From: Hesseltinella vesiculosa | Lineage: Eukaryota; Mucoromycota; Mucoromycetes; Mucorales; Cunninghamellaceae | Length of the DNA stretch: 64,000 nt | Reading direction: 5' to 3' | Assembly: GCA_002104935.1 (NCBI GenBank) | Contig: MCGT01000006.1 | Coordinates: forward strand, 620,001-684,000 | Part shown: piece by piece, positions 10,957 to 21,946 of the stretch | Layout of the letters: each line of letters starts with the position of its first letter | Numbering within the stretch: position 1 is the first letter of the stretch | Position numbers and translations under genes: made by a program | The notes under the pieces: model-generated | The model's input: the letters and a program-made list of their open reading frames with translations, nothing else | Database searches by the model: none | Told to the model about the DNA's origin: nothing

Positions 10957-12384
10957 ATGGCGTGCAGTGTGTACAAGAACGATGATGTCTACATTCTCTG
11001 TTCTAGTTTAACTGATACTATCGATCTTGCTTCACCCGATAAATCCTCTTTGGTATGCTCTCTGCTGGTGACTGACGCTGAATACTTTTATACCTCCTCC
11101 GGTAATTAACCACTCATTTCGCTCCAACCTCACTCTCCTCCCTTTTCTACTCTAGTCACCTACCAGGACCTGAACGACTTCCACTCAAGCCACATCCCCA
11201 TCGATACCCTTAACCATGTTTTACCTGTGGCCCTTCAAGGCAAGCAAGATTATGACGGCGGCAAAATCAAGTGGAAACTAGACCTGAATTCAACCACATG
11301 CACGGTAAAGAAATAAAAAAGATCATGTCGCCTCATTCACCTCGCATTCGCCATAGATGACTCTCCTTGGTTTCCACCAGCTAGGCCTTTCCGTAAGATG
11401 CTCCAGAATGAAGATGTCGAGTTAACACCTTTCCCCCACCTAGTTTCAAATCGGCTCGCTGTCCCTGACACGTGTCCCTTCAGATCAACATCACCAAGCC
11501 TGGAAACGATGGCTGGATATAACGACATCCCAAAGTCAGTCCATGGCGGTAAGAAATCGAGTCCTCTCCCGGCGAGGGACTGACACCGTTTTTTTATCTA
11601 GGAAAATCAAGATGCCCTAGCCAAAGAAAACGCTCTGCTGACCGAATCCAACAACAAACTCCATACCATGAATGAGGATCTTGCTCTCCAGAAGACAAAA
11701 AACGATCGAGATATCATTGGCAAGGTAATCCCTCCTCCACCCTGTCCAAGTGCTCATCGCCTCTCCTTTCTGTGGTTTCCAGTTCACCGAGCTCCTCAAC
11801 GCCAAAAAGCGAAAAATCCGCGAGCTGCAAGCCCAACTTAACCATCTCCCAGGCAAGTAACAGGGATGGACAGTGGCGTGATTAAAAATCAAGCTGACCA
11901 CTTTTTTTCATCTTCCCACCGTAGCCGAGCCTGCCCTTGATCACCCTCCGCCCTCACCGCCACCTGCACGACCCAGAAAAAAACAAAAGCAGCGCGCAAC
12001 AACCACAGCCTCACTGTCGTCCCCACTTTCCGCCACCCAGCCTGTCCAACATACTTCTTCTGCTTCATCAGCGATGAAACCGGCCATTGCATCTTCATCA
12101 GCAACCTCTGCATCCTCACTCGGGCCATCCTCGTCGCATATTTCCAAAGCTTCCTCGTCCACAGCTCCGGTAAAGATATCCTCATTTACGGTGATCAGTG
12201 ACGACGACCTGGATGGCGACAATCTGGATGATTTTGACAGCCTTTTAAATACCTCCCAAGCCAAGACAAGAAAAATGGCCAACCCCAAATCCAAATTGTA
12301 AGTCAAAAATCAGAAGCGGCGCTTGAACCACTGCACTCACCGATCTTCTTGCTTTTCATCAGGAACGGAAAAAAGCCAGTCTGA
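10957..12384 (+). CDS. XRCC4: XRCC4, DNA ligase IV cofactor of non-homologous end joining
   Basis: XRCC4 stabilises DNA ligase IV and bridges ends with XLF in NHEJ. Eight exons (10957-11101, 11156-11304, 11357-11392, 11444-11548, 11602-11724, 11783-11852, 11928-12297, 12363-12384) join to 339 residues. An N-terminal beta head (YILCSSL, SSLVCSLLVTDAEYFYT, TYQDLNDFHSSH, FQIGSLSLTRV) precedes a long coiled coil: AENQDALAKENALL then FTELLNAKKRKIRELQAQL, closely matching the register of vertebrate XRCC4 (ENQxxNExLxKENERL and NEKKxKIRxL). The tail is Ser/Ala-rich with KKQKQR and a short acidic patch DDDLDGDNLDDFDS. The intron after 11852 starts with GC (AG|GCAAGT). The last splice is optional: reading through at 12298 would stop at once and remove seven residues. 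Assignment rests on head-plus-coil architecture and coil similarity. Confidence 0.82.
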
Positions 12385-13287
12385 TCTATCCCTCCAATCA
12401 TGTTTTTACTTCACACCAAAGCACACCAAAGTAATACAGTAAACATTTAATCACAGGGTTCCATTCTTTTTGAGAAACCGAGTTTCCATGGCAACAAATG
12501 GATGCAGACTGTTCTTGATCCCGGTCAAGTAGAAAAGTGTTTCGGAATGGAATGAGCTCATCCTTTTGGGTCGGAGCTGGCTACGGGAGCCGGCCATGAA
12601 ACCACGACACTGCTGGGTGCCAGAGATGCCGCAGGAGGCCGATCCGCTGAGACACGCTCTGCAAAGGGATAGAGTGTTTTTTTTAATGACAAAGAAGCAG
12701 GTATGATCTTGCAATTTTCCACATCGGACACAAGGGACTGCTTTGTCCCGCTGTAGCCTGAGGCTGGCGTCTCTTTTTTTTCAGAAATGATCAAATCTCG
12801 CCGGCTTGTAAAATTCGAGACCTCTCGATCGACGAGGACCTGGTATTTAGCACATATGTTTTGATGCTTTTTTTTTTACAGAGGCTCTCTGGTTTATATT
12901 ACATCAAAAAATAAGAGAATACAGAGTTGCGTTTGAATGAACGGACCAATGGAAGAAAGGCGTTGCTGAAGTAAAAAAAAAGCCCAACACTTGGCTAGCT
13001 TTGCCTTCGTGACAGACACTGCATCTTACCGCACCGAACCCTTGTCAGCCAGGACCCACATATTGCACGTAGTGCGAAGAACTTCAACAATAGTACCGGT
13101 AGAGGGGACCAGGGCACCAAAAAGAGGCTAGGCTCATGCCAATGGTCTCGGCCTTCATTTTGTTCACGTTCCCTTTGCCTTGGGGCACTTTGGTATGCTC
13201 ATGCCTGATTGTCAAGTGTGTGAGGTTTTATTTATTTATTTATTTATTGGTCTTCGTTTTTTAAATGATATGATGGGTAGGGCTTGT
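12385..13287. other. intergenic, nothing recognised
   Basis: This is the convergent 3' flank of XRCC4 and the small secreted protein gene. Two overlapping short reverse frames (12451-12794) have no family features. A TTTA microsatellite (tttatttatttatttattta) lies at about 13228-13248, inside the 3' UTR of the secreted protein gene. Confidence 0.4.
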
Positions 13288-13827
13288 TCAGGACACTTGG
13301 AGTGTGACACTCTCGAGCTCCAGATTGGCAGAGGGTCCAGCCTGTTAAAAAAAATGAGATTTTTTTTTTGTTGAATCTTGTCCCTTACGCCAATGAGATG
13401 GAAGCGTCCAACGTTCAGAGACGAATTGCCTTTGTAGAAAGTTTCACTGGGAAGGGTGATGGTGAAGTTTTGATAGGGGTGGCCAGGCAATTCATGGCGT
13501 TGAGGGTTGTATTGGCCATGGTAAAGCACGTCGCCAAATTCCGTGGCAGGTTTGGGGCAGGTCTTGCCAGAACAAGGGTAGAGACCGATAGCCAGGCCAG
13601 CTTCAATAGACCCTTGCAGTCCAATCTATGGGGAAAAAAAATGCTTGGTGAGCTCATGCCTTCGGCTGTTCCTGGCTACATACAGGGCGGACGATTTGCA
13701 CAGTGATTTTCTGGCCCAGTTTAACTTTTTGGCCGTTAGTGGGCGTTTGGATAAAGATTCGTTGAGCTTGCGCCATGCACAAAAAGCCCAGCACCATCAA
13801 CGCTTGTAAAATGAAAAATTTAGCCAT
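13288..13827 (-). CDS. small secreted protein resembling the NIS1 family
   Basis: Three exons (13827-13684, 13625-13389, 13341-13288) join to 144 residues. Residues 1-21 form a clear signal peptide ending MAQAQ, so the mature protein starts near RIFIQTP. The mature part follows the pattern of a widespread fungal secreted family: TPTNGQKVKLGQKITVQIVRP, then IEAGLAIGLYPC, GDVLYHGQY, PYQNFTITLP, and the C-terminal LIGAGPSANLELESVTLQV. From memory this layout matches the group named after the cell-death-inducing effector NIS1 of Colletotrichum. Only two cysteines are present (YPCSGKTC) and there is one N-glycosylation sequon (NFT). Many members are in saprotrophs, so an effector role here is not implied. 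Family name is tentative; secretion is strongly supported. Confidence 0.65.
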
Positions 13828-15617
13828 CTTGAATGACAAAGTTGAAGTTTTTACAAAAAAAAGGAAATCTCCAGATGATGTCCATTTATATGCGTTTGAC
13901 ACGGAAAAAAATTAAAATTTGAGGCTGGGGCGGATCAAGCGACTCCAAAGTAGTTTTCAAACGATCAGTGTTATTTTTGGTCAACCCTATTTTTGGGCGT
14001 GGAATTCACCAAAGTTAGTAAAACAATAATACCAACAGGTCAGACTCGTGGCACCTGGAACAAATCGTGTGGGGTCCTATGGGAATGGTCCTTGACCTCA
14101 TGAAGCCAGCCTCTGCGGACGAGGAATCCTTTTGGGAAACGCTTCTATTTAATACATTTCCGGCGAAAGATAAAAATAGTCGAGACAACATCGCGCGTAT
14201 CCCTGCCCATACAAGCACAATGACACAATGATTTTCTGCAAACTTCCCACATGTCTGTTTTGCTGCCTGCACGCTGCAAATAAAAAAAAAAAGGAGGCGC
14301 GATGCAAGTTATTTTTTCTTCTCATTTTTTTTCTTGCGCTTTTATTAAATATGACCAGTTGCGATCGCAATGGGCATCATTGTTAATAGTGTTACTGCGC
14401 TCTAGAAGATGCCTATGTATTGTGAACGACCATTGGATCTGACCGACTGTGGGATGCTTTTTTTTCTTCACATTTCTTATTTTCCTTGTTCGTCTTGAAG
14501 ATGTAGGAATGACCCTTGAACCATTGGAAATCCACAAAATGGCAATGCCATCTTCGATGAAGCAACCCTTACTTTTATGATTTGGTCTGTCATAAAGATA
14601 CTAAAAAGGAGAGGAAGTCCTCGATTTTTCTCTTCTGTTCTGCCCAAGGCTGGGGCACAGGCCAATTGTATTTTGAGGTGGGGTGCAGGGAGAAAGTTGG
14701 CTCGCTGGAGCTCCAATAAACAACAAAGATCTACAAAGGATGTGAAAAAAAAAGGGAGATGCAAATGGCCAGTGTAGGAATGGTGTTGGCAGGTTGACGG
14801 GTAAGCTAGGTTGAATGGGGGCAATCCTCGCCGGAAATCTTTGGACGGAGCCACTCCTTTTTCTACTTGGCAAAAGAGCACTCAGCCTGTCAAGGTTGAA
14901 CCCCAATCAACCCATCCTTGGCCAATTTCCGAGAAAAAAAGAAGCATGATTGCATTTAGGCCGCTCAGGGAAAAAGAACCAAAAATAAAGGGGTCAATGA
15001 TTCGTTCTATTTTTTGTTCTTGCCCAGGAGCTAAAGAAAAACTTGCGACCATTTTTGTAAAGAGGTTTATCGATTTTCAAAGTAAAAAGGAAAGTGATCG
15101 GCAGAAATATTTTTTTTTTTTGTTTTCCTCCTTCGTTTCTCCTTAATGGAGTCCTGTGCGATATTTTTTTTTATTTCCTTCTAGTGAATTCTTAGTGTTG
15201 CCATGATCCTGTGGCTTCTCGAGTGTTTTAATCAAGTGCATCTAGATAAGTGCATGCATGAAAAAAGAACACAAGGTTTATTATATTAAACTGTAGACTA
15301 TCGAGAGATCATGCAATTTGTAAAAAATAAAGTGGGATTGTCAAAATAACCCACTGCATTCCCCAGATCGCTTTTTTGACCCACCCTATTTTCCTTCGCT
15401 TTTTTTGACCCCTTATTTCAAAAAAGCTTATTTGGTACCTCATTGCTTAATGATCATGTAAATTGAAGTTTTTTTGTTTATATCCCATTGTCCCCTAAGC
15501 ATAAATAAGCTAGCATGAATCAAAAAAAAAAATCTTTTTGAGGCTCTCTTTTTCCTTTCATTTTTTCTTCTTCTGACCCTTGTTTCAACATTAGCAAGAA
15601 AATAGCCCTTTTGTAAC
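13828..15617. other. long intergenic region, no recognisable gene
   Basis: This is 1.8 kb of AT-rich DNA between a reverse and a forward gene. Several 60-130-codon frames occur on both strands (for example 14477-14881 on the reverse strand) but lack family motifs, splice logic or codon bias. They could be decayed repeats. The last ~250 bp is a T-rich leader for the C2H2 gene. Confidence 0.4.
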
Positions 15618-16685
15618 ATGACAGCCACTCAACAGCAAATGACCCATGATCACCAACGAATAATGATGCCTACCTTGCCATTGTCGTCGCCCTCGTCGCC
15701 ACAAGAGTACATGCATCCCTATCAAACCAGCTATTATCCATACCAGTTTCATTCTCCGGCACCCCCTCTGCCTTTGGACCAGCCCCAATCACCTGTTGGG
15801 CATCACCAGCACTCATCCCCATCGTCACAAGTGATTTACGGCTGGATGGCTTCGCACTCACCTTGCAACAGCGACCTCAACAAGAAATTCGCCCGTACCG
15901 ATCCCCTGTCCAGTATCAACTCACAGCATGCCTTGTCATCCACAGCCGCTCCCTCCGGCTCTTTGGACCATGAGCCACTCTCCAGCCATCTTTCCTTGTC
16001 CACAGACATACCACCATCGTCGTCGTTTTATTCCCCTTCGTCCACCTGCTCATCTCCTCTGACCGAGCCTTCCAACATCAAGCATGCCTCCGTCATGGCA
16101 GTGTCGCCTCCCCTTGGCCATCATCCAACCACGTCTGCGCCTGCGTCATCCTCGTCCATGATGCCTTCGTCTCGGTCATCGTCCTTTGGAACCTACAGCT
16201 ATCACCATCCATCCTCTCTCCCGCCCTATCACCAACCTCACTCTTATCATCAGCAACTTCAGCACCCATTAGACCGCTTTGGCTCCGACCACCCGCCTTA
16301 TCTCTACACTATGCCTCACCAGCAAGACCAGCATGGCCTGGTTTCGCCCGCCACGCCGTCCCCACCAACCACCCCCATTCTGAATGACACCGTCGGCCCA
16401 CTCCATTCACCCCAGACATACGGTAAATTGCTCCCTGGCAGCCAGCACCTCGGCCGACCCTTCGGCTGCCTCCATTGTCCTCGGGCGTTCGCGCGCAAAC
16501 ACGATTTGCAGCGACATGAGCGTGTCCACACCGGTGCCAAACCTTATCTTTGTGTTGCTTGCAAAAAGGCCTTTGCGCGAACCGACGCCTTGAAACGTCA
16601 CCTGCGAGTTGAAGAAGTCTGTCGGTTTTCCCCCGAAGTCCAAGCATTGAAGAATGCCGGCAAACGGCGCTACCGCAACCTGTGA
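15618..16685 (+). CDS. C2H2 zinc-finger transcription factor
   Basis: A single-exon gene of 355 residues. Residues about 1-285 are low complexity, rich in Ser, Pro, His and Gln, as in fungal activation regions. The C-terminus has two adjacent C2H2 fingers: FGCLHCPRAFARKHDLQRH with a HTGAKP-type linker, then YLCVACKKAFARTDALKRHL. The second finger lacks the usual second His spacing and continues into RVEEVCRF, so its last ligand may be the Cys: CxxC-12-HxxxxxxxC rather than a standard H-H. That FAR(K/T)-DxLxRH pattern with a trailing Cys is seen in several fungal C2H2 regulators. DNA target unknown. The start is the first ATG after a T-rich leader. Confidence 0.85.
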   Translation: MTATQQQMTHDHQRIMMPTLPLSSPSSPQEYMHPYQTSYYPYQFHSPAPPLPLDQPQSPVGHHQHSSPSSQVIYGWMASHSPCNSDLNKKFARTDPLSSINSQHALSSTAAPSGSLDHEPLSSHLSLSTDIPPSSSFYSPSSTCSSPLTEPSNIKHASVMAVSPPLGHHPTTSAPASSSSMMPSSRSSSFGTYSYHHPSSLPPYHQPHSYHQQLQHPLDRFGSDHPPYLYTMPHQQDQHGLVSPATPSPPTTPILNDTVGPLHSPQTYGKLLPGSQHLGRPFGCLHCPRAFARKHDLQRHERVHTGAKPYLCVACKKAFARTDALKRHLRVEEVCRFSPEVQALKNAGKRRYRNL

Positions 16686-17391
16686 GAGCTCGACCGCTTC
16701 TTTCTATTTACCACCCACGTCCTTCTCCCCCTATTTTCTCTTCTTTTTTTTTTTTTTTTGCCCCTCTCCTCTCCTGTGATCCATCTGTTTTTTTTTTCTA
16801 TATGACGAAAGGTTAATTTTCTCTCTTCACGTATGACATGGCTTTGTTTTTTTATGCCCCATTTTTTATTGTTTCTATATCTATCACGCAATAATACCTA
16901 CTACGCTCCTCGCACTTGCACTTCATTTTCATTTTTTTTTCTTCCTCATTTTGTCACCGAGAAAAGCCCACGGTCAGACAAAACCCATGTCTCCCATATA
17001 TTTATTGCTATGACGATCTTCACTAAAAATAAAATGACCTGATTACTTTCTGACAACACCATCTTTTTTTTTTTTTTATTAAGATATGGGGGATTGACAT
17101 CAACATTCATGTGATTAAAAATGGGAATGGGAAATGGGTCAAGCGAAGAATGGTAAGGAGAACAGAGCAGGGAAGGATCAACAATGATTGTCAAGAACGA
17201 AACTAAACCAAGCCATCCTGTAGTCTTTCATTGCATTTTGGGTCCAGGAAAGGAGGAACTGAGGACATGAGTGAGTGCTAAATAAGGAAGCAGGGGATTG
17301 GATTAAAAAAAGGGAGTTGAAAAGATCAGCGAAGATTTGAGATGATGTTGTGGAGAGGAGAAAGGTAGGGAGATTGAGCGTTTTTTTTTTC
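16686..17391. other. convergent 3' intergenic region
   Basis: These are the 3' flanks of the C2H2 gene (plus) and the kleisin gene (minus). The region is T-rich on the left and has no coding signal. A T15 run lies at 17064-17078. Confidence 0.4.
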
Positions 17392-20300
17392 TCAGATTTG
17401 ATGGTGAACGGCAGTTGATCGAGGCCAATGGCGATGTGTGACAGGATCTGTTAGTTTGAGAATAATTGGACCATAAGCAATGTCTTGATGAACAGCAACG
17501 CGATGGTTTCCTTGCGAGGTCAAAACTTGTCATCAAAAAAAAAAAAAAGAGAGATGAGACCAAAGCACTGTGACACAGACCCTCCTATTTTTTTTTCATT
17601 ATGCCTCCTCATTTCGCTTGGACATGCAGCCACCTCATTTTTGACAACCTGCAACCTATTTTTTTTCCCATTTTCGTCTTTCTTACCGAGAATGTTAAAA
17701 AAGGCAAGGGAGACAGTCGAACGAGTGGCTGTAGGGTTGTTAGGGGAAAAGACGGTTTGGAATGTCATGGTGCCCGGTTCTTCAATCGATTGACTTTGCA
17801 CGAGATGCCTGCGGGGATAAAATCAAGATGGGGTGTCAGATCATTACAGTGAGGATACCTAAATTTAATTCCTACCAGTAAAACATGTCGAGATGTTCTG
17901 GGTTTTCCACAATCGGTTCCATCTGCTCCATCTCTTGTTCGATGAGATCTGCATAATCAGGCTCTAATGGGAGGTGTCACAAGCACAACCAGTCAAGCCT
18001 TGTTTTTCCTCCACGGTCCTGGACTTACCTTGATCCGTTTCAGGCGCATCATCACCAGAAGTAAAGTTCAGCAACGGAAAAGACGAGTCACCGATACTTG
18101 TAGCTCGATTAAAATCGTCATTGAGATCCAAGGTGCCAAAATCGACGCTGTCCGTTCTTCCGTTGCGAGAGCGAGAAGGTCGTGGGTTCTCTCCATCTGC
18201 CAAGCCTTGGTGCAAGAGCGATCGGGCTATTTCAGAAGGAGAACCACCAGAGCCATGCACCGGTGAGGAGCTGCTGCCCACGTAAGGGAGGGGAATAGCA
18301 TGACCTAGAAGAGGAGGTGAGATAGGACAAAGCACATGCCCGGCTGTTGCTCTTACGTGCAACCTCATCCACAAAGCGCTCTTCCATTGTTTCTTCGGCA
18401 AAAGCTTCCCTATCCGCTTGAAATTCACCACGACCCATTTCCATTTCCTACATGAAAAAAAAAACAAACATTAGCGGCTAAATTGACCCTGGACACGTAC
18501 AGTTGGAAGCGATCGATCGATCAATTCGCCTTGTTGGTTTCGACGGACACGGGTCCAAAAGCCAGGCACTTGTACCAGATTGGGTGACGCCATGATTCTA
18601 CGGAGGATGGCTCCGGCCTAGACCAGCGATCAAAAAAAAAAAAAAAAAAAAAAAAAAAAGGTTGAGTACTCTGTGATTCGATCCTCTTGATCGGCTCCCT
18701 CCTTTTTTTCCGCTGACCTGTTGGGCAGGAGTAAGGGTGGTTGGTTGCCGGGTAAAGAGACCATCGTTGGGGTTGTTTACAATACTGGATGGGTCCAGTC
18801 GGTCATAATTGGCAATCGTGTTGACCCGATCGAAGAGAGCTGTGTAATGTTGGCGGCGTAGGACTTGTTGATTAGTGACGGCGGCAGGGTCCTGGCTGCC
18901 GATGATCACCAGATGGCTCATGTCACTTGTCGATTGTGAGCGGCGCATGCTGGTGGCCATATGGCTTGGCATTTCGAGACGGCGACGTTGACGGTGTGGC
19001 ACAATGCGCCCAGAGGTTGATGCATTTTCTTCGGAAAAGAGCGTATTGGAGCGGCGTCGCTGGCCAAGCATAGACTCGGGAGGCACTTGGCGCGCAGGGA
19101 ATGACACCCACACTGGCACCTATGATGGCATAGAAAAATAGGGTTTAGCTGAAGAATGTGCAAAATAAAGAAAAAGGTTTGGTGGTCTAGATAAAACGTT
19201 ACCTCACGGACAGGGTCCGGTTCACGGGAGACGTAAACGGAAGTGCTGTCAAATACGGCCCAGTCATATTCTTGCGGCTGCATGGGTACGTCGGGGGTCA
19301 AAAGATCAGCGGCTGGGATTTCAAATTCAGTTCGCCTACATAGGGTATATTAAAAAAAAAAAGTGGGTGAAAAAATGATAGTGCGTCGAGGCTTACAAAG
19401 GCAGTGGCTCCAGTGTCGTGTCCATGGGCTCAAAGTGACTGGTGGTGATGCCCAACACATGGTCCAACCAGGTTTCGGTTAGATCGCCTCGATTTGGCGA
19501 TTCTTCAGGGTCCAGAAGAAGCAGCTCCTCGAGATTGAAGGAGTGATTGGAGCTGATGGACATGTCTTCATTGATACCATTGTCGACATTGGAGACATGT
19601 GAAGGTATTTCATGGGTGTTGAGAAATTCATACGTGGTAGGGATCTCGTAGGTGGTAGGCAGGCCTTCGGTGGTGGTGGGTACAATCTGGATGCGCTGTT
19701 CGTATTCAGGGTGTAAGTAGTCAGGATCTGTCATCATCAGGGTTGAATCGTCCACCATGCCGGGGGTTACAGGCATGTTATCCATGATGTCAAAGGGCTA
19801 TTTGGCGTAGCAAGAGGTGGAAAAAAAAGTGGGTTAATTGAACGGAGAAAAGGGCCCTTCATCCTACCTCAAAAGCACCGGAGCCATCATAGTCAAGAAA
19901 GAACGGGGTTTCCAGCAATGTGATATGGCTTTCTGTCCTGAGAAAGTAAAAAAACGGCTGAGTGACAACTTTCTCCATTTCTTTTTTTTTTTTTTTTTTT
20001 TGGAGTAGCTACATGGCGTATGGCTTGTTCACAGCGTAATTGTAGTCGTTTTTCGTGTTGCTCATCATTCGGCGGATGGCGACCATGACGTTGGTGGCGT
20101 CGCCTGGAAAATGAAGCACAAGTGAGAGAGTGGGAAGTTGGCAGGGTTATGTCCACTTACGTAAAAGGCAGTTGGCAAAATTGTCTTGAATCAAGGTGAT
20201 GCCGTAGGTCAAGAAAGACATTTTATGTAGGTTTTGGTTGGTTTGTTCATTGATCAGAGTTCGCCTAAGGAGAGAGGGAAATTTGGTGGGGCTGTGAGAA

Positions 20301-20552
20301 GAAGTAGCCCATCGCAGGCCAGCAACAGCCAAGCTTACACCAATCGTGGGATGTTGATCCCTTGTAGCCGTTTGACCATAGCTTGCCGTCGCTTGCATTG
20401 ACGTCCACCCAGAACAGCGGCAGCTTCACTGCTCTCACGCGTTTTTTTTTTTAGTAAGCCTGATGAAACACGCGGTTTTTTGTTGTATTGTTCTTGTAGG
20501 GCCACTCTTACCGAATAAACATCAAATCACTTTGGGCAGTATTGTCTGACAT
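17392..20552 (-). CDS. REC8: REC8/RAD21-type cohesin kleisin, probably meiotic REC8
   Basis: This is the kleisin subunit that closes the SMC1-SMC3 cohesin ring. Fourteen exons (20552-20512, 20428-20339, 20264-20161, 20103-20013, 19937-19868, 19797-19397, 19335-19203, 19119-18718, 18617-18501, 18447-18357, 18304-18029, 17963-17876, 17808-17687, 17525-17392) join to 719 residues in frame. The N-terminal block AAVLGGRQCKRRQAMVKRL / INIPRLVRTLI / LTYGITLIQDNFANCLL matches the SMC3-binding domain pattern (WLAAtlgrkL, vdIpka, rlQsnLLyGvvrvy). The C-terminus ends with the SMC1-binding winged helix: STVSLAFFNILVLTSQGNH then QDIAYGPIILKL, which matches the RAD21/REC8 signature. The middle is acidic and disordered, with EERF and EVAR fitting the separase ExxR pattern. 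Strong divergence from mitotic RAD21 makes REC8 more likely. The acceptor of exon 2 is the least certain point. Confidence 0.78.
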
Positions 20553-20695
20553 GGAGCTTTTGTTAGTCAGTCGACAATACACACAAACGTTAAAAAAAAA
20601 GTAAAGAAGAGCAAGCGGGAAGAAAGAACGGAAATGGGCTGGCAGCTTTATTTTTTTTTAGAGATCACGGGATCATGCTAGAGAAAGAGAGCGAA

Positions 20696-21761
20696 TCAAT
20701 GGTGTTTTTGTTTTTTCTTGGGTGGTTCATTTTCGCCGAGAGAATCGAGTAAATGGATCACATCGGGAAGGTTGTCCTTGAGCTCTTGGATGAACTGAGA
20801 ATAGGTCACGCCTTTTCGCTTTTCATTTGTGACCACATGCGTCGATTGCTCTTCAAAAGGATCATCATCAGAGGCTTCGGAGCTCATTTTTTCGTCAGTA
20901 TCATCGCTGTCCAGTTCAGAATCAGTACCGCTTTCGTCGTCGTCTTCTTCTTCCTCGTCTTCGCTGCAGGAAGTGTCGTTTTTATCCTCATCCATAGTCA
21001 ACATTTCATCGTAGGCATAGGTGGGAAGGGGATATCCGAAAGGAAAGTAAGGGTGTAAGCAACCACAGCAGCCAGGGCAGACTTCTTCATAATCAGATGA
21101 CACGTAGCTTCCACCGTCAGCCTTGTCGCTATTGACTTGGTCATCCTCCATTTCTGCGTCTGCTACCGATGGGCTGGAGGGAGGAATCGCTTCAGTGCTG
21201 GTGGTCACACTGGTGGGTGGGGCCGATTCTTGATCAGGAACAGTGACAGACGAGAGCTTCATCGTTTCGATGGCGTCGGCCAGGGTGGAAATGGAATCAC
21301 CTTCGATTGGATTCATGTTGGATTTGATATCAGTGTCGTTGGCTTGCAAGGTGGCATTGTTCGCGTTGGGTTCATTGACATGACTGGGAGCATCCAGATG
21401 CGAGTCATTCTCGGGAGAGTGGCTATCGATTGTGCTGACGGTATCTTTGTTTTTTTCGCCTATGGAGAGCCCGGCAAGCGATTCATGCAGCTGTCCGGGG
21501 AGGCACAATGAAGACAAGGAAAAGAAATAAATAAAAGATCAGCCATGCCGAACCCTCATTCATTGTTTCGTCATCCCGCTCACATGGTCATCACCGACAA
21601 ACGTCGTAACCTGGTCTTGAGTGTTTTCTGGGTGCTCGGTCGTGTCGTCCCTGTAGAACACAAGCGTACGTTAACCATGACGGGCCTGTTTTTAAAATGA
21701 CAAACCCTGTGCTATCCGTGCTGCTCTTTATCGATTGGGGCTGGTCCTGCAATGGTTTCAT
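20696..21761 (-). CDS. acidic protein of unknown function, C-terminal NLS
   Basis: I do not recognise this protein. The main exon (21502-20696) encodes about 268 residues: a Ser/Asp/Thr-rich region, a cysteine patch EEVCPGCCGCLHPYFPFGYP, a long acidic stretch (SCSEDEEEEDDDESGTDSE), then VTYSQFIQELKDNLPDVIHLLDSLGE and a basic C-terminal PPKKKQKHH that looks like a nuclear localisation signal. Upstream, an exon at about 21653-21585 (DDTTEHPENTQDQVTTFVGDDH) joins in frame across a GT-AG intron. A first exon starting at the ATG at 21761 (MKPLQDQPQSIKSS) is plausible but uses a weak GTTTGT donor. The conserved-looking part is likely the last 60 residues. Confidence 0.55.
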
Positions 21762-21946
21762 TATCGAGAATGCTATATCGTCAGCGAGCAGAGAAAAAAA
21801 AAATGAACGGGAAGAAAGTAAGAAAGAAAAAAGAGTGAGAGCGAGAAACAGCGCTTGCTTTTTTATGCCGAGCCTGAGTCTGAAATATCTGACTGCTGGC
21901 GCAGAGCACCTGCTGTTTAATAAGGTTTCATGTTTAAAAAAGGGAA

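Noticed and set aside
11889..12306. Long reverse frames opposite the XRCC4 tail
   Set aside because: They are antisense shadows of the Ser/Ala-rich coding exon, with no splice logic or family motif.
14477..14906. Reverse frames of 100-134 codons in the 13.8-15.6 kb gap
   Set aside because: No recognisable domain, biased composition or supporting introns; may be repeat decay.
16309..16647. Reverse frames opposite the zinc-finger gene
   Set aside because: They mirror the low-complexity His/Pro-rich coding sequence; the plus strand has clear zinc fingers.
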